Positions 8,731 to 16,622 of a DNA stretch of 64,000 nucleotides are shown piece after piece (position 1 is the first letter of the stretch; every line of letters begins with the position of its first letter). The position numbers and the translations under genes are program-made. Below the pieces are notes generated by a model. The model ran no database searches and was not told the DNA's origin. It was given only the letters and a program-made list of their open reading frames with translations. Origin of the DNA: Streptomyces shenzhenensis (GTDB taxonomy: Bacteria > Actinomycetota > Actinomycetes > Streptomycetales > Streptomycetaceae); NCBI RefSeq assembly GCF_003688995.1, contig NZ_PENI01000016.1:124001-188000 (forward strand). The letters run 5' to 3'.

Positions 8731-8842
8731 CTGGTTGAGGGGGCTGCGGCCTTCGCGTCGGGACCGGTCGGCACGGCACCTACCGTCCGGCGGCCACCGC
8801 GCGGGCGTCATGGCCCCAGTCGGAAGAGAGGAACCCTGGCAC

Positions 8843-9040
8843 ATGAAGGTCCATATCGACGAGCACAGGTGCGTGGCCGGCGGACAGTGCGTCCTCGTCG
8901 CCCCGGACGTGTTCGATCAGCGTGAGGAGGACGGCATCGTCGTCCTCCTCGACGACTCCCCGGCCTCCGACAAGGCCGGGGAACTGCAGGAAGCGGTCGT
9001 CGTCTGCCCGGCCGCGGCCATTCGCCTGGACCAGGCATGA
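8843..9040 (+). CDS. Ferredoxin (3Fe-4S type), P450 electron donor
   Basis: A 65-residue small acidic ferredoxin. Cysteines in RCVAGGQCVL and a third in VVVCPAAAI give the three-ligand pattern of the single-cluster 3Fe-4S ferredoxins found beside actinobacterial P450s, where a non-Cys residue replaces the second ligand of a 4Fe-4S set. It would pass electrons from the adjacent reductase to the P450. ATG 8843 is used because the family starts just before VHIDEHRCV; the upstream open frame overlaps the operator region. The stop overlaps the reductase start by 4 bases (ATGA). It is the first gene of a three-gene operon behind two putative MarR sites. Confidence 0.9.
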   Translation: MKVHIDEHRCVAGGQCVLVAPDVFDQREEDGIVVLLDDSPASDKAGELQEAVVVCPAAAIRLDQA

Positions 9041-10158
9041 GGCGTGTGGTGGTGGTCGGCGCCTCGGCCGCGGGGCTGACCACGGCCGAGGCCCTTCGCC
9101 GGCAGGGCTTCGACGGCCTGCTCACCATGATCGGCGATGAGCGGCATCCGCCGTACGACCGGGCGCCGTTGTCCAAACAGATCCTCACCGGGCAATGGGG
9201 CCCCGAACACCTCCGGCTGCGCCCCGAGTCGGACATCGAGGCCCTGGACCTGGACCTCAGGCTCGGTGTGGCCGCAGCCGGCGTCGACCGGGCGAGGCGC
9301 ACCGTCGCTCCGGCCGACGGCAGCACCGTGCCCTACGACACGTTGATCATCGCCACCGGCGTACGACCACGCCCCTTCCCCGGCGGACGCGGCATCGCGG
9401 GCGTGCATGTGCTGCGCACCCAGGAGGACGCCGTGGCGCTGCGTGATCGCCTCGGCAGTGGTCGCCGCCTGGTGATCATCGGGGCCGGGTTCGTGGGCAC
9501 CGAAGTGGCTGCCGTCGCACGGCGGCGGGACGTCGACGTCACGCTGGTGGAGTCCGCGGCCCAGCCGCTGGCGCGGATCATCGGCCGCGACGCGGGCCGG
9601 TTCCTCACCGGCATCCACCGTGAGCGGGGCGTGCGCATCCTCACCGGGGTGAGGGTCGCAGCTCTCGACACCGCCGGCGATGCCGTGTCCGGTGTGCGTC
9701 CGGAAGACGGCCGGCTACTGCCCGCCGACGACGTGCTCGTCGCGATCGGCTCGCTGCCCAACACCGACTGGCTGCGCGGCAGCGGACTCGACATGGGCGA
9801 CGGCCTCGTCTGCGACGTCTTCAGCCGCTGCGCACCCGGCGTCTACGCAGTGGGCGACGTCGCCCACAACCTGCTCAACCCTGCCGACGCGCAGCCCTTC
9901 GCGCCCGTGCCCTACTTCTGGACCGATCAGTGCGAGGTGAGGGTGCAGGCCCATGGATATCTGCCCGGACACGCGGAGAGCGCCGTCCTCGACGGCGACC
10001 TGGCTCAGGGGCGGGCCCTGATCGGCTACAGCCGAGGACGCCACCTGACCGGCGTGCTCGCCATCGGCATGCCTTTCGGAGCCGTCCGAGCCTGGCGCAC
10101 CGCCGTGGCCCGCCGCACCGAATGGGCTGCCGCAGCATCCTTACCGGCACCGGCATGA
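9037..10158 (+). CDS. NAD(P)H-ferredoxin reductase (FAD-dependent)
   Basis: A 373-residue flavoprotein of the putidaredoxin/rubredoxin reductase group. The N-terminal FAD loop is VVVGASAAGLTTAEAL; the central NAD(P) loop is VIIGAGFVGTEVAAVARR, followed by the acidic strand end LVE, which favours NADH; a second FAD contact is seen in VYAVGDVAH. It transfers electrons from NAD(P)H to the ferredoxin encoded immediately upstream. The C-terminal domain is shorter than in most BphA4-like reductases and ends in a basic stretch. Its TGA overlaps an in-frame ATG of the P450 gene, supporting coupled translation of all three proteins. Confidence 0.9.
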   Translation: MRRVVVVGASAAGLTTAEALRRQGFDGLLTMIGDERHPPYDRAPLSKQILTGQWGPEHLRLRPESDIEALDLDLRLGVAAAGVDRARRTVAPADGSTVPYDTLIIATGVRPRPFPGGRGIAGVHVLRTQEDAVALRDRLGSGRRLVIIGAGFVGTEVAAVARRRDVDVTLVESAAQPLARIIGRDAGRFLTGIHRERGVRILTGVRVAALDTAGDAVSGVRPEDGRLLPADDVLVAIGSLPNTDWLRGSGLDMGDGLVCDVFSRCAPGVYAVGDVAHNLLNPADAQPFAPVPYFWTDQCEVRVQAHGYLPGHAESAVLDGDLAQGRALIGYSRGRHLTGVLAIGMPFGAVRAWRTAVARRTEWAAAASLPAPA

Positions 10159-10172
10159 CGAACGGAGCATTC

Positions 10173-11399
10173 ATGACCCCCCAGGACCACGCCGCCCTCC
10201 CGCCTCGCTTCCCTCAGGCACGGCCGTCTGCCTGCCCGTTCGACCCACCGCGGGACTACCGGGACTGGCAGCAGCGTGACGGACTGCAGCGCGTCACGCT
10301 GTGGAACGGCACCACCGCCTGGTCGGTGACTCGCTACGAGGACATCCGCGCCGTCCTGAGCGACCCGCGCGTCAGTGCCGACGCCCGCAATCCCGGCATG
10401 CCCCGCCTGTCGCCGGCCGGAGGGGACCGGGCCGATCAGGAGCCTCCGTTCGTCCGGCTGGACGATCCCGAGCACGCTCTGCAACGCCGCATGCTCACCC
10501 GGGACTTCACCGCCAAACACGCCGCGACACTACGCCCCCGGGTGCAGCAGCTCGTCGACGAAGCCCTCGACGAGATGGTCCGCACAGGGCCGCCGGCGGA
10601 CCTCCTCACCGACTTCGCCCTGCCCGTGCCCTCCCGCGTGATCGCCGTCCTGCTCGGCGTTCCCTACGACGACCACGCCTTCTTCCAGGACTGCAGCAAC
10701 AAGCTCCTGGACCTGTCACTGCCCGCCGAAGAAGTACGTGCCACCAGCGAGGCGTTCGGGACCTACCTCCGCACGCTGGTCGACAGCAAAGCCGCCGAAC
10801 CAGGAGAGGACCTGCTCAGCCGCCTGCTCGCCGAACGGGTCAGTACCGGTGAACTGACGGAACAGCAGCTGGTTTCCATGGCCCTGCTCATGTTGATCGC
10901 CGGGCACGAGACAACTGCCAACACCATCGCCCTGGGCACCCTCGCGCTGCTGCGCCGCCCCGAGCAACTCGCCTTCCTGCGCGACGCCGAGGACCCGGCC
11001 GTCATCGCCCGGGCCATCGAAGAACTGCTGCGCTACCTGTCGGTCGTCGAGAACGTCGTCGTCCGGGTCGCCGCCGCCGATCTCACGATCGCGGGAGAGC
11101 ACATCGAGGCCGGCGACGGCATCATCGTCAGCCTCCCGGCGGGCAACCGCGACACCGCTCTCCTGCCCGACCGCCCGGACGCCCTCGACCTCACCCACAA
11201 CGCCCGCGCCCACCTGGCCTTCGGCTTCGGCGTCCACCAGTGCCTGGGGCAGAACCTCGCCCGGATGGAACTGCAGGTGGCCATCCCCTCGCTGCTGCGC
11301 CGCCTGCCCACCCTGCGCCTCGCCGTCCCCTTCGAGGAGGTCCCCTTCCGTCAGCAGATGTCCGTCTACGGCGTCACCCGGCTGCCCGTCACCTGGTGA
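10173..11399 (+). CDS. Cytochrome P450 (CYP105-like)
   Basis: A 408-residue soluble bacterial P450. The I-helix oxygen-activation motif AGHETT lies near residue 243, the K-helix ExxR in EELLR, and the heme loop FGFGVHQCLG places the thiolate at Cys357. The conserved ending TRLPVTW is typical of class I actinobacterial P450s. Overall style (ACPFDPP, LIAGHETTANTIALG, FGFGVHQCLGQNLAR) is CYP105-like, a family of broad-substrate oxidases; the family number was not verified by alignment. ATG 10173 has GGAG 7 nt upstream; the alternative ATG at 10155 overlaps the reductase stop. Encoded with its own ferredoxin and reductase, it should be self-sufficient for electron supply. Confidence 0.92.
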   Translation: MTPQDHAALPPRFPQARPSACPFDPPRDYRDWQQRDGLQRVTLWNGTTAWSVTRYEDIRAVLSDPRVSADARNPGMPRLSPAGGDRADQEPPFVRLDDPEHALQRRMLTRDFTAKHAATLRPRVQQLVDEALDEMVRTGPPADLLTDFALPVPSRVIAVLLGVPYDDHAFFQDCSNKLLDLSLPAEEVRATSEAFGTYLRTLVDSKAAEPGEDLLSRLLAERVSTGELTEQQLVSMALLMLIAGHETTANTIALGTLALLRRPEQLAFLRDAEDPAVIARAIEELLRYLSVVENVVVRVAAADLTIAGEHIEAGDGIIVSLPAGNRDTALLPDRPDALDLTHNARAHLAFGFGVHQCLGQNLARMELQVAIPSLLRRLPTLRLAVPFEEVPFRQQMSVYGVTRLPVTW

Positions 11400-11440
11400 G
11401 AACCGTCCCAGCCGACCCGCGGTCCTGGCGATCCATCGCA

Positions 11441-11452
11441 TGAGGCACCTCA
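11441..11452. promoter_or_regulatory. Putative MarR operator, copy 4
   Basis: TGAGGCACCTCA, identical to the copy at 8719-8730, lies 42 bp after the P450 stop and about 170 bp before the metallophosphoesterase start. It suggests the phosphoesterase belongs to the same regulon. Confidence 0.6.
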
Positions 11453-11623
11453 CTCGATGCGGTGGATCGCCGTGCCGGCCGGCACGACCGGATGCAGCCC
11501 TGCCCACACGCCCACCGCACCCGCCTCATCACGGAGCAACCGCGCCCCCATGCCCAGACACACCCGCCCCACCCGCCGTCGGCCGCGTGTGCGTGCCGCG
11601 AGCCCCGTCCCGGCGACGGCGGC

Positions 11624-12904
11624 ATGAGCAGCCTCGCCCAGGAAGCAGCCGTCGTCGGCACGAGCATCGTGGTCGCAGCCGCCGCGCACCGCTACCTCTA
11701 CGTGCGGCTCGTCAAGGGCGTCACAGCCTCCCCTCGGCTGCGCCGCGCCGGGCAGATCACGGCGGTGGTGCTGACCGTCCTGGTTCCTGCCGGTGTCCTG
11801 GCCGCCCAGTACGCCGATCCCACACGCATCGCCTGGCTCGTCCGGCCGGTGTTCGCCTGGGTTGCCTGCGCCGCCTACCTCCTGCTCGTCCTCGCCGTCC
11901 TGGAGGTTCCCCTGCGGCTGACGGCGCGCTCGCTCGGACGGTCCGGCCGAGCGACCTCCAGCAGCCCCGCACCCGCACCCGACGCAGTCGTCGCCCACCG
12001 GCCGCGGCCGGGCCCGGACACGACAGCGGCGGAGACCGCAGAGACCGTTCCAGGCCCGGACACACCGAGCACGGTCGACCGGCGCCTCGTGCTCGCCCGA
12101 TCGGTCGCTCTGCTGGCCACCGCGACGGCTACAGCCACGACCGGCTACGGCTTCCACCGCGGACTGGGACCGGCCGACATCAAGACGGTGCGGGTGAACC
12201 TGCGCCGACTTCACCCGTCCCTCGACGGCATGCGCATCACCATGGCCAGCGACCTCCACATCGGCCCCTTCTTCGGCCGCGCCCACACCGCCCGCAACGT
12301 CCGCGCGATCAACAGCACCTCTCCCGACCTCGTCGCGATCGTGGGCGACCTCTCCGACGGCAGCGCCGAAGACCTCGCCGGACACGCGGAACCCCTGGCG
12401 CGCCTGCGCTCGACACACGGCACGTTCTTCGTCACCGGCAACCACGACTACCGCCACGACGTCGACGCCTGGATCGACGCCCTCGCCGGCTTCGAGGTCA
12501 CGACCCTGCGCAACACCCGCACCCTGATCGTCCACCGCGGCGGAGCCCTCGACCTCGCCGGCGTCACCGACATCGAAGGCGAACGCGACCACGACGCCCC
12601 CGACTACGACAAGGCCCTCACCGGCCGGGACCGGTCACACCCGGTGATCCTCCTCGCCCACCAGCCCGTCCAGGTGCACGAGGCAGCCCGGCGCGGCGTG
12701 GACCTGCAGCTGTCCGGCCACACCCACGGCGGAGGGTTCTTCCCCGGGAACCTGCTCGTCCCCCTGACACAGCCGGTCACGGCGGGACTGGCCACCTTCG
12801 ACACCACACAGCTCTACGTCTCGCGCGGGGTCGGGGCTTCCCTGCCACCCATCCGAGTCGGAGCCCCACCGGACATCACGGTGATCGAACTGCGCAGCAC
12901 CTGA
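11624..12904 (+). CDS. Membrane-anchored metallophosphoesterase
   Basis: A 426-residue protein. The N-terminal part has about three hydrophobic segments (QITAVVLTVLVPAGVL, FAWVACAAYLLLVLAVL and one near LLATATATATTGYGF); the C-terminal half is a calcineurin-like phosphoesterase. Metal-binding motifs appear in order: DLHIG, VGDLSDG, GNHDYRHD, a His in LLAHQP and GHTHGGG, consistent with a dinuclear metal site. The layout resembles the YkuE-type enzymes linked to lipid or UDP-sugar pyrophosphate hydrolysis. ATG 11624 removes an upstream Pro/His-rich extension that is not conserved-looking. A copy of the putative MarR palindrome lies in the promoter. The substrate is not identifiable from sequence. 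Confidence 0.85.
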   Translation: MSSLAQEAAVVGTSIVVAAAAHRYLYVRLVKGVTASPRLRRAGQITAVVLTVLVPAGVLAAQYADPTRIAWLVRPVFAWVACAAYLLLVLAVLEVPLRLTARSLGRSGRATSSSPAPAPDAVVAHRPRPGPDTTAAETAETVPGPDTPSTVDRRLVLARSVALLATATATATTGYGFHRGLGPADIKTVRVNLRRLHPSLDGMRITMASDLHIGPFFGRAHTARNVRAINSTSPDLVAIVGDLSDGSAEDLAGHAEPLARLRSTHGTFFVTGNHDYRHDVDAWIDALAGFEVTTLRNTRTLIVHRGGALDLAGVTDIEGERDHDAPDYDKALTGRDRSHPVILLAHQPVQVHEAARRGVDLQLSGHTHGGGFFPGNLLVPLTQPVTAGLATFDTTQLYVSRGVGASLPPIRVGAPPDITVIELRST

Positions 12905-13076
12905 GCGACCGACAGCGGCGGCCACCGGCCGGATTCAGGTCGGCGGCCCGGAAAACGCGTGGACTCCGTGAGCGCGCCCGCGGGACACTGCCCGTCCTTG
13001 TCCGCCCGTACCGCACGTGGTCCTCGCCATCGGCCGCGTGGGGGTGCGGGCTGTCCTACGACACCACAGGGTTGGG

Positions 13077-14891
13077 ATGGGAACGCCTGAATCGCCTGGG
13101 AATTCTCGGCGCAGGGGCTCCGTGCTCCTCGCACTTCGCTACTACGGACGGGAGTTGGCCCGGCTGCGCCGGCTCACGGTGCCCGCGATGCTGCTGCCGG
13201 CGCTGGGCAACATCGGCATCGCCTACCTCGCGCCGCTGATCGTCGCCAAGCTCGTCGCCGATCTCGCCGACGACCCCGGAACCACCGTCGGCTCGGCCCT
13301 GCCGTACGTCCTCGGCTTCGCCGGTGTCCTGCTGGTCGCTGAGACACTGTGGCGGATCGGGCTGCACTGCCTCAACCGCCTCGACGCCCTCGGCATCGAG
13401 CATCTGTACGTGGTCGGCATGGACGAACTGTTCGCCAAGGACGCCGCGTTCTTCCACGACAACTTCGCCGGTTCGCTGACCAAACGGGTGCTGAGCTTCG
13501 CCTCCCGCTTCGAGGAGTTCGTCGACACGCTGACGTTCAACGTGGTCGGCAGCTTCGTACCGCTGATCTTCGGCTCGATCGTGCTCTGGCGCTACGAACC
13601 GCTGCTCGTCGTCGGCCTGTTGACGATGATCGTGCTCACCGCGGTGTGCGTGGTGCCGCTGATCCGCCGCCGCCAGGCCCTCGTCGACCAGCGCGAGGAG
13701 GCGATCGCCCGGGTGTCCGGCCACGTCGCCGACAGCCTGATGAACATGGACACGGTCCGGGCGTTCGCCGCCGAGGAACGCGAAGCGGCCGAGCACCGCT
13801 CCCGCGTCGCCGCGTCCCGCCGGCTCACTCTGCGGTCGTGGGACTACGGCAATCTGCGCATCGACACCCTGGTCGCGCCGATGTCCGTGCTGACCAACGC
13901 GCTGGGCCTGCTGCTGGCGATCATGATCGGCGGCGGCGAGCACGGCGTGGAGGCCGTCGTCGTCGCCTTCACGTACTACACCAACGCGACCCGGATCATG
14001 TTCGAGTTCAACCAGATCTACCGCCGTCTGGAGAGCTCGATGACGGAGGCGGCACAGTTCACCGAACTGCTGCGGACGTCGCCGACGGTGCTCGACCCGG
14101 TGTCGCCCGAGCCGCTGCCGTCCCGTCCCGCCGACGTCCGGTTCGAGCGGGTGACCTTCGCCCACGGGGGCGCCGAGCCGCTGTTCGAGGGCCTCGACCT
14201 GGCCGTGCCCAGCGGCACGAAGGTCGGGCTCGTCGGCCGGTCCGGCGGCGGCAAGACCACGCTCACCCGGCTGCTGCTGCGGATGACGGACATCGACTCC
14301 GGCCGGATCCTGATCGGCGGCCGGGAGATCAGCCGGCTGCGCCAGGCGGACCTGCGCAGCCTGATCGCCTACGTGCCGCAGGACCCGGCGATGTTCCACC
14401 GCACACTGCGGGACAACATCGCGTTCGCCCGGCCCGACGCCACCGACGCGGAGATCCGCCGCGCGGCCGAGGCGGCGCACGTCACGGAGTTCGCCGACGC
14501 GCTGCCGGACGGCTTCGGGACCATGGTGGGCGAGCGCGGCATCAAACTGTCCGGCGGACAGCGCCAGCGGGTCGCCCTCGCCCGGGCGATCCTGCGGGAC
14601 GCGCCGATCCTGCTGCTGGACGAGGCGACCAGCGCCCTCGACTCCGAGAGCGAGATCCTCGTCCAGGAGGCGCTGTGGCGGCTCATGGAGGGGCGGACGG
14701 CGCTCGTGGTGGCGCACCGGCTGAGCACGGTCGCCTCCATGGACCGGCTCGTCGTCCTCGACCGCGGGCGGATCGTCGAGCAGGGCACCCACCAGGAACT
14801 GCTCACCTCGGAGGGCGCCTACGCCAAGCTGTGGCAGCACCAGTCGGGCGGCTTCCTCGACGGCGTCCCGCCGCAGGCCGACCCGCGCTGA
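13077..14891 (+). CDS. ABC transporter, fused permease and ATPase
   Basis: A 604-residue half-transporter of the exporter (ABCB/MsbA) type, expected to act as a homodimer. About six TM helices occupy residues 30-330 (LPYVLGFAGVLLVAETLW, FVPLIFGSIVLW, LLVVGLLTMIVLTAVCVV). The ATPase follows with Walker A GRSGGGKTT, Q-loop YVPQDPAMF, signature LSGGQRQR, Walker B LLLDEAT and an H-loop His in VVAHRLST. ATG 13077 is a tentative start; GTG 13122 with AGGGG just upstream is an alternative that trims a basic leader. The gene stands alone between the phosphoesterase and a convergent NUDIX-like gene. Cargo is not indicated; multidrug or lipid export is possible. Confidence 0.88.
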   Translation: MGTPESPGNSRRRGSVLLALRYYGRELARLRRLTVPAMLLPALGNIGIAYLAPLIVAKLVADLADDPGTTVGSALPYVLGFAGVLLVAETLWRIGLHCLNRLDALGIEHLYVVGMDELFAKDAAFFHDNFAGSLTKRVLSFASRFEEFVDTLTFNVVGSFVPLIFGSIVLWRYEPLLVVGLLTMIVLTAVCVVPLIRRRQALVDQREEAIARVSGHVADSLMNMDTVRAFAAEEREAAEHRSRVAASRRLTLRSWDYGNLRIDTLVAPMSVLTNALGLLLAIMIGGGEHGVEAVVVAFTYYTNATRIMFEFNQIYRRLESSMTEAAQFTELLRTSPTVLDPVSPEPLPSRPADVRFERVTFAHGGAEPLFEGLDLAVPSGTKVGLVGRSGGGKTTLTRLLLRMTDIDSGRILIGGREISRLRQADLRSLIAYVPQDPAMFHRTLRDNIAFARPDATDAEIRRAAEAAHVTEFADALPDGFGTMVGERGIKLSGGQRQRVALARAILRDAPILLLDEATSALDSESEILVQEALWRLMEGRTALVVAHRLSTVASMDRLVVLDRGRIVEQGTHQELLTSEGAYAKLWQHQSGGFLDGVPPQADPR

Positions 14892-14904
14892 GGGCCGCAG
14901 CGGG

Positions 14905-15441
14905 TCAGGACACCTGGCCGACGTAGGCGAGGGCCTGCTTCAGCAGCACCCCGTGCCCGCCCGGCATCTCGCTCTGCACCGCCTCGGACGCGGCCTCCTG
15001 CGGCGTGAACCACACCAGGTCGAGCGCGTCCTGCCGGGGGCGGCAGTCCCCGGCCACCGGGACGACATAGGCGAGGGACACCGCGTGCTGCCGCGGGTCG
15101 TGGTACGGGGTGATCCCCGCCGTCGGGAAGTACTCGGCGACCGTGAACGGCTGGAGCGAGGCCGGCACCCGCGGCAGCGCCACCGGGCCGAGGTCCTTCT
15201 CCAGGTGGCGCAGCAGGGCGTCGCGCACCCGCTCGTGGTGCAGGACCCGGCCGGAGACCAGGGTCCGGCTGACCGTGCCCTCCGATCCCATGCGCAGCAG
15301 CAGACCGATGCTGGTGACATCGCCGCTGTCGTCCACGCGCACGGGCACGGCCTCGACGTAGAGGATCGGCATGTGGGCGCGCGCCATCTCCAGCTCGTCG
15401 CTGGACAGCCAGCCGGGCGTGGTCTCCGTCATGTCAGACAT
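14905..15441 (-). CDS. NUDIX-like hydrolase family protein (DUF4916)
   Basis: A 178-residue protein matching the actinobacterial DUF4916/NUDIX-like group: an N-terminal WLSSDELEMARAHMPILYVEAVPV stretch in two parts, a beta-rich core and HAVSLAYVVPVAGDCRP followed by LVWFTPQEA. The canonical NUDIX box (GX5EX7REUXEEXGU) is not present in intact form, so catalytic activity on nucleoside diphosphates is uncertain. Start codons at 15441 and 15432 are both in frame and equally plausible. The gene ends 13 bp from the convergent ABC transporter gene and is divergent from nothing; it reads in the same direction as the amidohydrolase pair but starts downstream of their stop. Confidence 0.75.
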   Translation of the reverse strand: MSDMTETTPGWLSSDELEMARAHMPILYVEAVPVRVDDSGDVTSIGLLLRMGSEGTVSRTLVSGRVLHHERVRDALLRHLEKDLGPVALPRVPASLQPFTVAEYFPTAGITPYHDPRQHAVSLAYVVPVAGDCRPRQDALDLVWFTPQEAASEAVQSEMPGGHGVLLKQALAYVGQVS

Positions 15442-15474
15442 TGCTTGATCATACTTTCCGGGTGTGGCACGCGC

Positions 15475-16620
15475 TCAGTCGCGGGCGGGGTCGGATGCGG
15501 GCAGTCCGTACAGGCGGCGGGCGTTGTCCCGGCCCGTCCAGGCGGCGATCCGCAGGGCGTCGGTCAGGCTCAGCTCGTCCGCGTCCACCCGGTCCTGGAG
15601 CAGCGCGGCGAGGCCCTTTCGGAAGCACAGCGCGCCGAGGTGGTGGAACTCGGCCACACCGTACGCGTCGGAGCTGTACAGCAGTTTGCGGAACGGGGTG
15701 ATCTCCAGCGCCTCCTCCAGGATCGCCCGGGCCCGGACCGGTCCCGCGTGGTGCAGGGCCAGCCCGACGTCGAGGTACACCTGCTCGAACACCGCGGCCA
15801 GAAAGGCGGCGTTGCGCTGGTACGGCCAGCAGTGCAGCAGCAGCACGGGCACGGTGCCACGGGTCAGGTGCAGCCAGTCCGTCAGCAGGGCGGGGTCGGC
15901 CCGGTGCAGCCGGATGTCGTCGTCACCGAACCCGGTGTGCAACTGCAGCGGCAGCCCCAGGTCGACGGCGGTCCACAGCAGATGCCGTATCAGCACCGGG
16001 TCGGCCAGCCGGCCGCCCGCCGCGAGCCAGCGCCGGGCCGAGCCGGTCACCTCGTCGTCCGCGGGCCGGGCCGGGTCCAGGGCGAGGCCGGTGCGGTAGG
16101 CGGCCACCGACTTGACCGCGACCACGCCGGGCCGCCGCACCGCCTGCTCGGCGGCGGCGCGGAACGCGCGCGCGTACTCGCCGGGCTCCACGCCCGCGCG
16201 GGCCACCGCCTCGGCGACCGTCTCCAGCCGCACCACCTCGTACGCCGTCGCGCCCGCGGCCCGGGCCAGCTCGGCGGGGGAGGTGAGGGGATGCGGGGCG
16301 TACCCGGTGTCGACGCAGAACACCCCGGCCGCCGCCGCGGACAGGAGACGCCGGTTGACCTCCGCCCAGCCCAGGGCGGTGCGCCGGGCCAGATAGTCGG
16401 CGGCGGGCGCGTGCCGGGGCAGGTCGAGCAGGGGCGCGCAGTGCCGGCGCACGGCCACGCCGGCCGGGGTGTCGAACGCGGAGATCCCGCTGCCGGGCCG
16501 GGCCTCGCCCTCGGTGAGCAGCGACTCGAACGCGGCCGGGGCGAGGTCGGCGGTGACCGCGCCATGGCAGTGGTGGTCCACCAACGGCAGCCCGGCGAGC
16601 GCCTCCTGGACCGCGCCCAT
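15475..16620 (-). CDS. Amidohydrolase (FluG N-terminal-domain type)
   Basis: A 381-residue TIM-barrel amidohydrolase. Metal-site features are the N-terminal HxH in LVDHHCHG, LQLHTGFGDDDIRLH in the middle, VLLLHCWPYQRNAAF and the C-terminal LYSSDAYG holding the catalytic-type Asp. This arrangement is that of the N-terminal domain of FluG and related uronate-isomerase-like amidohydrolases. It starts 2 bp after the stop of the upstream glutamine-synthetase-like gene, so the two are translationally coupled. Together they reproduce as separate proteins the two domains fused in FluG. The likely task is hydrolysis of a gamma-glutamyl or related amide made or recognised by the synthetase-like partner, but the compound is unknown. 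Confidence 0.85.
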   Translation of the reverse strand: MGAVQEALAGLPLVDHHCHGAVTADLAPAAFESLLTEGEARPGSGISAFDTPAGVAVRRHCAPLLDLPRHAPAADYLARRTALGWAEVNRRLLSAAAAGVFCVDTGYAPHPLTSPAELARAAGATAYEVVRLETVAEAVARAGVEPGEYARAFRAAAEQAVRRPGVVAVKSVAAYRTGLALDPARPADDEVTGSARRWLAAGGRLADPVLIRHLLWTAVDLGLPLQLHTGFGDDDIRLHRADPALLTDWLHLTRGTVPVLLLHCWPYQRNAAFLAAVFEQVYLDVGLALHHAGPVRARAILEEALEITPFRKLLYSSDAYGVAEFHHLGALCFRKGLAALLQDRVDADELSLTDALRIAAWTGRDNARRLYGLPASDPARD

Positions 16621-16622
16621 CG

